Positions 27,010 to 35,592 of a stretch of DNA of 59,744 nt are shown in pieces. Source of the stretch: Thraustochytrium sp. TN22. Taxonomy: Eukaryota; Sar; Bigyra; Thraustochytrida; Thraustochytriidae. How positions within the stretch are numbered: the stretch's first letter is position 1; each line of letters starts with the position of its first letter. The notes beneath the pieces are model-generated. The model was not told where the DNA came from. It was given only the letters and a program-made list of their open reading frames with translations, and did not search any database. The position numbers and the translations under genes were made by a program. Location: positions 1 to 59,744 of the forward strand of contig JABLUY010000222.1 in NCBI GenBank assembly GCA_013306675.1, written 5' to 3'.

Positions 27010-27504
27010 TCAGTTTTGGGGGACCTTGACCTTCTTTAGGGGCTTGATGAAGGGGCACTCGCTGCCCTGGACGCAGGCATCAGCGATCGGGTCGTAGTAC
27101 AGCAAGTCGGGGCAGGCGCAGCTGTCGCAGGTCATGCCCTTGGAGTTGTCAAAGGGGAAAGCGTCCTGGCCGCACACCAGGTCATAGGCGCAATCCCAGG
27201 TGCGACCGGCCGAGCACGGCTTGGCGCAGCCGACAAGGTACGGCACGAAGCCCTTCTTGCACCTGCAGTCGCTTTCGTCGCCAGCGCAGGTCTCCAGGCG
27301 CCTCGCCTTCATGCCCGGCGGGCACTCGGTGTCGCACCGGGGCCGCCGCGACGACTTGGACTTTAGCGCATCGAGCACCGCGGCGCTGAGTGTCTTGGCC
27401 TCGGTCTCCTCGTGCGCCGCCGCGCGCAGGGCCTCCGCGCTGCCGCTCAGCAGCGCAAGCGCCGCCAGGAGCACGGCCAACCCGATGCTCGATGCCCGAA
27501 CCAT
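27010..27504 (-). CDS. Secreted cysteine-rich protein A
   Basis: A 164-aa protein from ATG 27504, chosen because it begins a clear signal peptide: basic MVRASS, then a hydrophobic leucine/alanine core to about residue 25. The mature part has 14 cysteines between residues 57 and 150, some closely paired (CRC, CDSCAC), and a basic C-terminus with KPLKKVKVP. The pattern suggests a disulfide-rich extracellular domain, loosely like trypsin-inhibitor-like (TIL) modules. I do not recognise the family or the function. The next gene downstream in coordinates, on the same strand, is another secreted cysteine-rich protein, so the two may be related by old duplication. Confidence 0.75.
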   Translation of the reverse strand: MVRASSIGLAVLLAALALLSGSAEALRAAAHEETEAKTLSAAVLDALKSKSSRRPRCDTECPPGMKARRLETCAGDESDCRCKKGFVPYLVGCAKPCSAGRTWDCAYDLVCGQDAFPFDNSKGMTCDSCACPDLLYYDPIADACVQGSECPFIKPLKKVKVPQN

Positions 27505-28049
27505 CTTGTTCACGGGGCCAAGCGCGCGAGCGAGCGGGCGGGAGGCGGCGAGGCGGGCGCGCGGGGCGCTGGGCGAGCGGACTCGGACGACTCTGATCAG
27601 AGGCGGCGGCGTGGCCGACTGGTTGCGCTTCTGCGACGCCACTGGCAAAGATCTCGTGCCGGGGACCCACCTCCACTGGCAGGGGACCTGGGCAAAGGGC
27701 TATTTGAAAGTCTTGAAAATAGTCCGGAGCGTTCGGACACGCGTGAGACAAGACAGACCGCAACGGCGTGGCTGGCGCTGGTAATCATCCGTACCAAACA
27801 GATGACTGGATTCACATCAAGCTTTGCAATGTCTCTTTTGAATAGAAATTGATTGATTGTTTGTTCACTGAGTCAATGTACATGGGATTTGAAATGGCAC
27901 ACAAATGAAGGAAGAGACAAGAGGCATTGCGGTCGCGCGCTGCAAAGCGGGCGGCGGCACAGTCTCGAGTCTCCTGGCTGCTGCTGGCTGGCTGCTGGCT
28001 GGCTGGCTGCTGGCTGGCTGCTGCTTCTGCGTCTTGGGCAGAAGACAAC
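27505..28049. other. Spacer between the two cysteine-rich genes
   Basis: Holds the promoter of cysteine-rich gene A and the 3' flank of gene B. A moderately AT-rich stretch lies at about 27780-27905. Next to the stop of gene B is a CTGG/CTGCTGG repeat at about 27975-28025. No further gene is supported. Confidence 0.5.
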
Positions 28050-28892
28050 TTAGCTGTCGTTCTTGGGGCACTTGCGCTTCAGGCCGACGCACTGGCGCGA
28101 CTCAGGGTCGTACCAGTGGCGCTCGTCCTTGCAAAAGCAACCGGAGCTGCAGGCCGCAATGCACAGCTGGGGAGTGCTGTCCGTGATCGCCTGGGCGCGG
28201 CAAGCCTTGGCCGCATCGCCGGTACCGTTGGGGCAGTCCTTGAAGGGATCCTCGTCCTCCTTGCCGCAGGTGCGGCGCACGGCGCAGGCCGAGACGCAGG
28301 ACTGGTAGAGGCCCTTCTTGTTCTCGCTGGCGTAGAGGTCGGAGCCGCTGATGCACATGACCTCGGGCTCGGGCTCCTCCTCCTCCTCCACGGTGGTGGT
28401 GTCCTCGGAACGATCCGTCTCGGTATCGTCCTCGATGATCTCTTCGTCGTCGTCGCCGCCCTCCTCGAGGTCACTGCCCGGGTCGGAGGTTCCCGTGGTG
28501 GAGTTGTCCTCCGAGGCGGTGCACTCGTCGGCGGTGTCGACGCACGAGAGCGTGGCGGCGTCAAAGTACTGCGAGGCGTCGTCGCAGCGGCACATGGCCT
28601 TTTGAAACTGGAGCGTGTTCTCGTCGTTCCACTCGCTGGGCGGCTCGTAGTCAACGCAGACGGTGGGCATGGGCACGGTGCCGGCCGGGATGTCGGCGCA
28701 CCAGTCCATCGCCGCCTGGCCGCACACCTTGGTCTCGCACACGCTGTAGCAGTAGGCAGCGTGGGTGCCGGTCGGGCAGCTGGGCCAGTCGCCGCTCAGC
28801 TCGCGCGCGCGCAGGCCCGCGGCCTCGGCGCCAGCGCTCATGACCGCGGCCAGCGCCGCCGCAGCCACCGCCGTCTTGCGCGCCATGTTCAT
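28050..28892 (-). CDS. Secreted cysteine-rich protein B with acidic linker
   Basis: A 280-aa protein from ATG 28892 (MNMARK; the next ATG two codons later is an equal alternative). Residues 1-26 form a signal peptide. Two cysteine-rich modules follow, at about 39-124 (10 cysteines) and 180-275 (12 cysteines). An acidic Glu/Asp/Thr linker at about 125-178 separates them. The second module has the GCFC...CVG...C spacing seen in trypsin-inhibitor-like domains. Potential N-glycosylation sites are at Asn130 and Asn222. It is probably secreted or on the cell surface. Binding or inhibitory function is only a guess from the TIL resemblance. Confidence 0.75.
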   Translation of the reverse strand: MNMARKTAVAAAALAAVMSAGAEAAGLRARELSGDWPSCPTGTHAAYCYSVCETKVCGQAAMDWCADIPAGTVPMPTVCVDYEPPSEWNDENTLQFQKAMCRCDDASQYFDAATLSCVDTADECTASEDNSTTGTSDPGSDLEEGGDDDEEIIEDDTETDRSEDTTTVEEEEEPEPEVMCISGSDLYASENKKGLYQSCVSACAVRRTCGKEDEDPFKDCPNGTGDAAKACRAQAITDSTPQLCIAACSSGCFCKDERHWYDPESRQCVGLKRKCPKNDS

Positions 28893-31771
28893 CTCCTTGT
28901 GGCTCGCTCGCTCGCTTGTCTGCCTCTTTGTCTCCCTCGCCGGTGCCGATGTAGTTCTGCTCTCCGCTCGCTTTTGCTGCGGCCGGGCCTCGCTCGCGAT
29001 TCTCCCGCTGCCGCTGACGGACGCTCGCTGCGGGACGGGTCGAGTCTCGCGCCGGGACCTTTCCTGCGCCGCGCGGGACCTTGGCTGCTGCCGCCTGGCG
29101 CCGCCTGCTGCTCTGCTCTGCTGCTGCTGCTCTGCCGCTCTGCTGCGATCGTCGATTCGGGTTTGCTCTGCCTGCTGCGCTCTGCCGCGACCGCTCTCGC
29201 GCCTCAGCGTCTCGAGCTGGAGCTCGCTCGCTGGCTCAGCTACTAGCCAGCACTGCACTGCACTGCAGGCAGCAGGCCGCTCCCGCTTCCTTCCTTGCCC
29301 CTCACTCACTCACTACTTGCTCTCTTCCAGCCCTGCCTGCCACTGCAGGCAGCTCGCGCCGGGAGCGCGCACCGGCCGGCAGCTCGCGCGGCTAGGCCGG
29401 CGATGGCTGGGCAGCCAGCAGGCCGGCGCGAGCCGTGCACTGCGCTGCACGCTGCGCTCCGGGCCTCCGGCCACGCGCAGTGCAGCGCCGCCGCTGCGCA
29501 GCCGCCGCGCCGCGCCGCGCCGCGCCGCGCCGCGCTGCGGCCCCGCTCAACAACGCGCGCCTCCTCCCTCCCCCGCTCCCCCGCCCGGCCCGCCGGCTCC
29601 GCTCCGGGGCGCGCGCAGCTCACTCTGAGCGGTGAGCGGGAGGGGAAAGAAGACAGCCACGGCCGCCGGCTCGGGCCCGGCGGGCCCGCCCGCGCTGGCC
29701 AGCCGGCCGCGCAGCGCAGCGCAGCAGCGCAGCAGCGCAGCGCAGCAGCGGAGCGCGGCGCGGCAAGGCGCGGCGAGGCAAGGCGCGGCGAGGCAAGGCG
29801 CGGCGCGGCGGCCAGGCGGCGGCACGAGAAAGAAGAGGAAAGCCCACAAGGCCGACGCCCGCAATGACAAGTGGCGGCCTCGACTTGGCAGCACTTGGCA
29901 GCAGTGAGGCTGGTTCGCGCGCCACTGCGCCGCCGTGAGTCACCGCTGTTCGCTTCGGCTCCGCCTCGTCGCTGAAGCGCTCGGGCTCTCGACGCAGGAA
30001 GAGGCCGCGCCTCGCTTCCGGCTGCCGCGCTTCCTCTGCGCCGCCGGCTGCTCAGCGCCGCGAGGCGAGGCGAGGCGAGCGCCAGGCGCGGCGCGGCAAG
30101 GCGAGGCGCGGCGCGGCGAGGCGAGGCGCGGCGAGGCGAGGCGCGGCGAGCGCGAGGGCGAGGCGAGGCGAGGCGGCGGTTGAGGGCGCTCGCTTCCAGG
30201 GGCGCGCGCGCGGGCCGCGGCACCGTGATGGAACCCAGCCTGCGGGAGCGTCAAGGCGCGCGGCCGCGCCTCGCAGCCGCGGCGCGGCGGCGCGGCAAGG
30301 GCAGGCGGGCGGCCGGCGGCTGGCGGCGGCGCGCGTGCGGCAGCGCGGCGGACGCGGCGGCGCGAGGCGCGGCGCGGCGCGGCGCGGCGCGGCGGCGAGA
30401 CGCGGCGAGGCGAGGCGGGGCGGGGCGGGCGCCCACTCAACAGCGGCGGTGATGGCGCGACGCGTGATGGAAGCTGCGCGCCCCGCAGCGGCCCGTGAAG
30501 GAAGGCGCGCGCGCGGGGCGGCCGCGACGCGGCGCGCGCCCCCCGGCGCGCGCGCTGTCCCCTGGCGCGCCTGCTTGCGGCGCGGCGGCCCGCGGCGGCG
30601 CGGGGGCACGCGCGGAGTGCGCCGCTCGCTGGCTAGCCGCGTCCGGAATGGGATTGGGACGGTCCCGATCCCAGGGGACAGCGCGGCCACGCGCGCGACC
30701 GCCGGGGGCCCGGAGCGAATTCCTCGCGAGACCAGACCAGTGGCAGATCAGGAGCGCAGCTCATGCATGGCGACCGCGACTCTGATCGGATGGGCATGAC
30801 GGCGGCGCGCTCGTCTCTCGGCACGATGCGAGGCGCCCGCGGTGCGCTGGCCAGCGCGGCGCTGGCCAGCGCAGAGCTGCGCTGCGCTGGCCAGCGGGCG
30901 GGCGCGGGCTTTTCCTCTCCTCTCCTTTCCTTTCCTTCTTTGGCTAATTAGAGAAGCAGCATGGGCAGCATGGCGGGCCGCGGCGCAGGCGGCGGCGGCC
31001 ATGGCGCCGCGCAGCCGCGTGCGCCGTGGCAGTCCGTCCGTGGCCTGGCTGGCACATGGCCGCGCGGGGCTCAGCGCAGGTCGGCCAGCGCTCGCAGCCG
31101 CGCCGCGCCAGCGACGAAGAGGCCGGGCCGCTCGTCGTCGCTGCCCGAGGGACCGAGACCGCCCGAGTCGGAGCCTGAGACCTCGGGGGGGCGCTCTTGC
31201 AGTGCTGCCAGCCAGCCAGGTCGCCAGTGGCGTGGGCGTGGCGTGGGCGTGGCGTGGCGAGGCGAGGCGAGCGCAAGCGCAAGTACGACGTGCGCCACGC
31301 CACGGCGGCCTCGCGTACGCCTGGCTCGGCTTCCTCGCCCGCCGGTCGGTCTACCTGGCCACGGTCTGGCTGGCGGCCGCTTGGGAGCTTCTGCGCTGCG
31401 CCGCTGTCCTCTCGCTGGCGCCCGAGGCCTTGCCACTGTAGCACCGCTGACGGGAGCTCTGATTCTTCTTCCGAACTACGAAGCTCAGCACGAGAGCTCG
31501 CTGGCTAGCCGCTCGCGAGCTCGAGTCAAAACAAGACAAGGACGACTCTGAGTCTGAGGCAAGCAAGGCACAGCACAGCTTCTTCATCAAGTTGGCGGCT
31601 TCTGCGGGACCAAAGCGGGCGAAAGAGCGTGTGGCAGCGGATCAACGACGACGAACGAGCAACCGAGTCGTGACCGGGTGCCGGCGGCCACATGTGGCCG
31701 CCACGCCGGCGGCCTGCGTCGTGACAAACTTGAAGGTTGTTCTCTTTTTTATAAAAAGTCGGCGCCTTGGA
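28893..31771. other. Low-complexity GC-rich intergenic region
   Basis: A 2.9-kb stretch without a supported gene. It includes the promoter of cysteine-rich gene B and the 3' flank of the amidase. At about 29695-29820 and 30055-30180 it is dominated by GCGCAGC, GGCGAGGC and GGCGCGGC motifs with strong G-over-C bias on the + strand. CCGCG and GCGGC runs lie at 30280-30430. The many long open frames give only arginine/alanine-rich translations with no domain. A small TCTCC/TTTCC run lies at 30912-30940. Confidence 0.55.
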
Positions 31772-33577
31772 TCACCACGGCTGAGGACGGGGCGGAGGTA
31801 CCCAGCCAGCGACGCCGAGCTTCTCGAGGTGCATGGCGGTGGCGATGGTGAGCGGATCGCGGCCGTGAGCGGCGACGAGCTGCACGCCAGTCGGAAGGCC
31901 AGAGTCGGGCGCGAGACCAGTGGGCACGGCCGTGGCGGGCAGCTCCAGCACGTTCATGATGCCAGTGGCGCCGAAGTCCGCAAAGTAGAGCAGGTTGGGC
32001 AGCGGGCCGTGCTTGGGTGCCGGCGTCGGCAGGCTGGGGAAGATGAGCACGCCGTCGTCGCCCAGCAGGTCGGCCAGCTCGTTGCGCAGCTCGCGGCAGG
32101 CCGCCAGGTTGCGCTCGTGCGCGCCCGGCACGAGCCTGGCCAGCGGCTCGGCCGCCGCCAGACCCAGCGCCGGCAGCGAGTGCTTGGAGCGCAAAAGCCC
32201 CAGCGAAAGCACGGTCTTGGCCACCTCCCACACGGGCCACACCGTGGACGGCTGGCCCTCCGAGATGATCTCCGCAAAGGGCCGCTCCGAGGCCTCCGAG
32301 AGCGAGGCCGACCACAGGTCGAAGGCGCGCCGCATGCCGGGCAGCTCCACAGGCTGCACCTCGGCGCCCAGCGAGCGCTCCAGCGCCGCCACCACGCGCT
32401 GCTGCGCCGCCACCATGGCCGGGTCGCGCCGCCGCGTCAGGCCCAGCGCGACGCCCGGCTGCTCCCACGCCACGTAGAACTTGATGCCGCCCACGTCCAC
32501 CGCGCCCGCGTCCTCCCACTGCGGCGCCACGTCCTTCATGAAGCCCTGCTGCCGCTCCAGGTGCCGCAGCTCCTCCTCCGTCGCGCCCTCCAGCTCCTCG
32601 GCTTGCGTCGGCCCGGCCATGAGCCGCAGCAGCGGCCACAGGTCGCGCGCCGACCGCGACGCCGGCCCCAGCTGGCAGTACCGCTCCACCAGCCCGTGCG
32701 TCGTCGGCACCGTGCGCGTGTTCGGCACCGACCCGCCCGTCGGCTTGTGCCCAAACAGCCCGTTGTACAGCGACGGGATGCGCGTGCTGCCGCCCACGTC
32801 CGACATGACGCCAAACGCGCCGCCCAGGGAGGACACCAGCGCGCCCGTCCCGCCGCTGCTCCCGCCGCACGTGCGCCGCAGGTCGTACGGCGTGCTCGTG
32901 CGACCGTGCACCGGGTTGCTCGCCTCCGCCCACATGCACGCCTCGCTCGTGTTGCCCGTCGCCAGCAGAATCGCGCCCGCGTCGCGCAGCCGCCGCACCA
33001 CCGGGTTCTCGGCGCGCCCCAGCACGTGCCGTCGCCCCACGATGCCGCCCGTGAACGGCATGCCCGGGAACTCGAAGACCTCCTTCGAGATGAACGGCAC
33101 GCCCAGGAACTCCGGCAGCTCCTCCACCTTGCCCGCGCGCCGCGCCTCCTCCAGCCGCCTGTCCGCAGCCACCGCCTCGGTCCGCGCGCCCGGGAACCGG
33201 GACCCCGTCACCGCGCGCAGATGTGGATCCACCTTGCCGATTTGCTCAATGTACAGCTCCACCAAGTCCGCCGCCGTCGTCTCGCCCGCACGCAGCGCCG
33301 CCGCCAGCTCCGTCGCGCTCCGCTGCAGGATGGGGTGCGACTTGCGGATAGCGTCCACCACCTTGCTGTGCTTCTTGCGGTCCCTGTGCGCCCTGCGTCC
33401 GCGCAACACCAGCGCCACCGACACCACGCAGCACAGCGCCAGGAGCGCCACCTCCGCCTCGCGCGCTGCGACCCCGAGCTGCGCCGCCGTCGGCAGCGCG
33501 GCCCACGCCGCCGTGGCCCACGCCGCGAGGCTCGCCGCGGCGCTCGCCATGAGATGATCCAGCTCTAGTGCCGCCAT
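31772..33577 (-). CDS. Amidase-signature hydrolase, FAAH-like
   Basis: A 601-aa amidase-signature enzyme from ATG 33577. A hydrophobic segment at about 42-58 followed by a basic stretch suggests an N-terminal membrane anchor, as in fatty acid amide hydrolases. The Ser-Ser-Lys triad is present: Lys165 (PFISKE), Ser240 in GGSSGG (238-243) and Ser264 in GGSTRIPS. Spacings of 75 and 24 residues are those of mammalian FAAH. It should hydrolyse amide bonds, possibly of fatty acid amides, at a membrane surface. The protein ends in PQPW with no retention signal. The substrate is not proven by sequence. Confidence 0.9.
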   Translation of the reverse strand: MAALELDHLMASAAASLAAWATAAWAALPTAAQLGVAAREAEVALLALCCVVSVALVLRGRRAHRDRKKHSKVVDAIRKSHPILQRSATELAAALRAGETTAADLVELYIEQIGKVDPHLRAVTGSRFPGARTEAVAADRRLEEARRAGKVEELPEFLGVPFISKEVFEFPGMPFTGGIVGRRHVLGRAENPVVRRLRDAGAILLATGNTSEACMWAEASNPVHGRTSTPYDLRRTCGGSSGGTGALVSSLGGAFGVMSDVGGSTRIPSLYNGLFGHKPTGGSVPNTRTVPTTHGLVERYCQLGPASRSARDLWPLLRLMAGPTQAEELEGATEEELRHLERQQGFMKDVAPQWEDAGAVDVGGIKFYVAWEQPGVALGLTRRRDPAMVAAQQRVVAALERSLGAEVQPVELPGMRRAFDLWSASLSEASERPFAEIISEGQPSTVWPVWEVAKTVLSLGLLRSKHSLPALGLAAAEPLARLVPGAHERNLAACRELRNELADLLGDDGVLIFPSLPTPAPKHGPLPNLLYFADFGATGIMNVLELPATAVPTGLAPDSGLPTGVQLVAAHGRDPLTIATAMHLEKLGVAGWVPPPRPQPW

Positions 33578-34022
33578 GCTGCTTTTCGCCTGCACGCTCG
33601 CGCGCGCGTACAAGTGCGCGTGAGCGCGGCGTCCCCGCTTCGCCCCGCCACGCGCGAGGTCGCCCCCCGGGCCGCGTCGCGCCTTCAGAGCAGAGGATCT
33701 GTCTGCTGCAACCCAATGCAACCTTGATCTTGAGATCCGCAGAGGTATCCGCAGAGGTTACGTCGCACCTCGTACTGATCTGACTGAGAGATGATGCAAC
33801 ACTGCAAGCAAAAGCTGCTTGGCGTTGTCACGTCGTGCTCGCCGTGCAATGGCAGCAGAGAGGCACGTGTCGACCTCAATAGCCAGTCAGCCAGCCAGCC
33901 AGCCAGGCGAAAGTCACGCGTCTCGGACAGTTCTCAGCCACGCGGCTCGCATCATGATCATCATAACTTATAGGTAAGGGGAAAAGGCCCATCGTTTTCA
34001 TCATGGTCCGTCGTCTCTGTGG
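33578..34022. other. Spacer upstream of the amidase
   Basis: Promoter side of the amidase gene and 3' flank of the small membrane protein gene. It holds a (CAGC)n run at about 33885-33905 and a moderately AT-rich segment at 33950-34000. No gene is supported. Confidence 0.5.
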
Positions 34023-34601
34023 TCAGTCGGAGCGAGCCTTGGCCGCGTACTTCTCGTCGCCCACGTGGTACGAGGGCGAGGGCTCCTGCATGTCGAGCAG
34101 ATCCTCGCGAGAGTCGCGAATGAGCTTGGCGTTCCCGCGCATGTAGCGCAGCGCGACCACCACCACGAACAGGTGAAAGGCCGTCGTGGGCACAAAGGCC
34201 TGCCGAATGGCGCCAACCTCGGCGCACGCCATGCCGAAGAAGGCGAGCTGCGAGAGCAGCGGGACGAGCGAAAGCCGAAAGAAGAGGTCGCGCGCGAAGT
34301 TGTCAAAGGACGACTCCTGCTTGTTGAGCCAGAGCGCCGTCAGCGCGTAGTAGCCAGCGCCCAGCACATGAAAGGCCACCAGGTCCAGCTCCGTCCTGTG
34401 CTGCGCGGCCGCCAGCAGCGAGTACACCACGAGCGCCGCCGTCAGCCGGAACAGAAAGGTGCGCCACATCATGTTAAACGCCTCCGTCTGCACGTGCAGC
34501 GTCTGCAGCGGCTTATCGGCGCGCTCCACGAACTGCTGCTCGAAGTCGCTGCGCGCCTCCTTGCGCTCCGCGCCGCCGGGCTTCCGCGAACGGAGTCCCA
34601 T
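34023..34601 (-). CDS. Small multi-pass membrane protein, unknown function
   Basis: A 192-aa protein from ATG 34601. The N-terminal 40 residues are charged. Four hydrophobic segments follow, at about 48-66, 73-92, 105-127 and 134-153, and then a charged cytosolic-type tail with MQEPSPSYHVGDEKY. There is no cleavable signal peptide. I do not recognise the family. The gene is divergent from the golgin gene, with 645 bp between the starts, which might mean shared regulation and a role in the secretory membrane system. That link is only positional. Confidence 0.75.
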   Translation of the reverse strand: MGLRSRKPGGAERKEARSDFEQQFVERADKPLQTLHVQTEAFNMMWRTFLFRLTAALVVYSLLAAAQHRTELDLVAFHVLGAGYYALTALWLNKQESSFDNFARDLFFRLSLVPLLSQLAFFGMACAEVGAIRQAFVPTTAFHLFVVVVALRYMRGNAKLIRDSREDLLDMQEPSPSYHVGDEKYAAKARSD

Positions 34602-35246
34602 TCTCGTCCAAGCCAGCGCCTGCGCCGCGAGCGCTCTTGCAGACGGCGCTACGCTTCACGCCAGCTCGATGCCGCGCCGCGCCGCGCCGCGCCGCGCCGC
34701 GCCCACGCCCCGCCCCGCCCGCCGAGCACGCCCGAGCGCCCTTCGCGGTCTGCCGCGCGAGCGCGCGTGCGTCCCTTCAAAAATGTAAGGCGGCGGCAAG
34801 GCAAACGGCGCCACTTGCGCCGCCAGAGGCGCCACTTGCGCCGCAAGGGCGCCGCGCCGCGCCGCCCACTTGCGGAGCCGGTGGCCCTCTACTTGCGCTG
34901 CTTGCGCGCTGCTGTCGGCCAGAGCAGGCTGGCACACAGGCAACTTGCGCAGAATTCAAATTTCGTCCACGTGGACTCGACGCAGAGACGCATCGATTCT
35001 CCGCGCGGCCTCGGGGCGGCGGCGGCGGTCTCGGCGGCGGTCTCGGCGGCGGCGGCGCCTCGCGCTGCGTCTTCGCCTGCGCCGGCGGCGGCGCCTGCGT
35101 CCGCGAGCGAGCGAGCGAGAGAGAGAGAGCGAGAGGGCGAGCAGCGAGCTGCGAGCCGGCGTTGTGCGCGGGATCGACGTCAAGGCTGCGCACGCGCACG
35201 CAGAACTTGCGGGCGCGCAGGGCACGAGCACGCGAAGCGCAAGAGC
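34602..35246. promoter_or_regulatory. Divergent promoter region, membrane protein / golgin
   Basis: Three exact CACTTGCG octamers occur at about 34812, 34833 and 34867, with near copies (TACTTGCG, AACTTGCG) at about 34890 and 34942. The first two lie in a short duplicated GGCGCCACTTGCGCCGC context. The same octamer is repeated before DLD. A GCGCC run (34676-34700) and a GAGCGAGA run (about 35105-35135) are also present. Regulatory function is inferred from recurrence only. Confidence 0.35.
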
Positions 35247-35558
35247 ATGAGCTTCTTCGACAACCTGCGCAACAATGTGGATACCTTCCGCCACAATGTA
35301 GCTCAGGTGGCTGACGCGCTCCTGGAGGAGGGAGACGATGACGAGGAAGAGGACCAGGAGCAGGAACTCGACCAGGAGACGGAGGGACAGGGCGCCGAGC
35401 CCGCCAAGCATTCCGGCTGGGCCGATGACGACGATGAGGACGACGGGTGGTCCGAGGAGGAAGACGCCGATGCAGCGGACGACGTCGGCCCAAAGGACGA
35501 GCCCAAGGGCCAGGCGGAGCAGCACAAGCACAAGTCGTCGTCGCCGCCAGCCTCGCCC

Positions 35559-35592
<34 letters not shown>

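Noticed and set aside
29306-30223. 305-codon minus frame in the GC-rich block
   Set aside because: Arg/Ala/Ser/Pro low complexity produced by GGCGAGGC repeats; neighbouring frames are equally open, so openness is not evidence.
34065-35246. 394-codon N-terminal extension of the golgin frame
   Set aside because: It overlaps the divergent membrane-protein gene in antisense and is Arg-rich low complexity; the acidic MSFFDNL start fits better.
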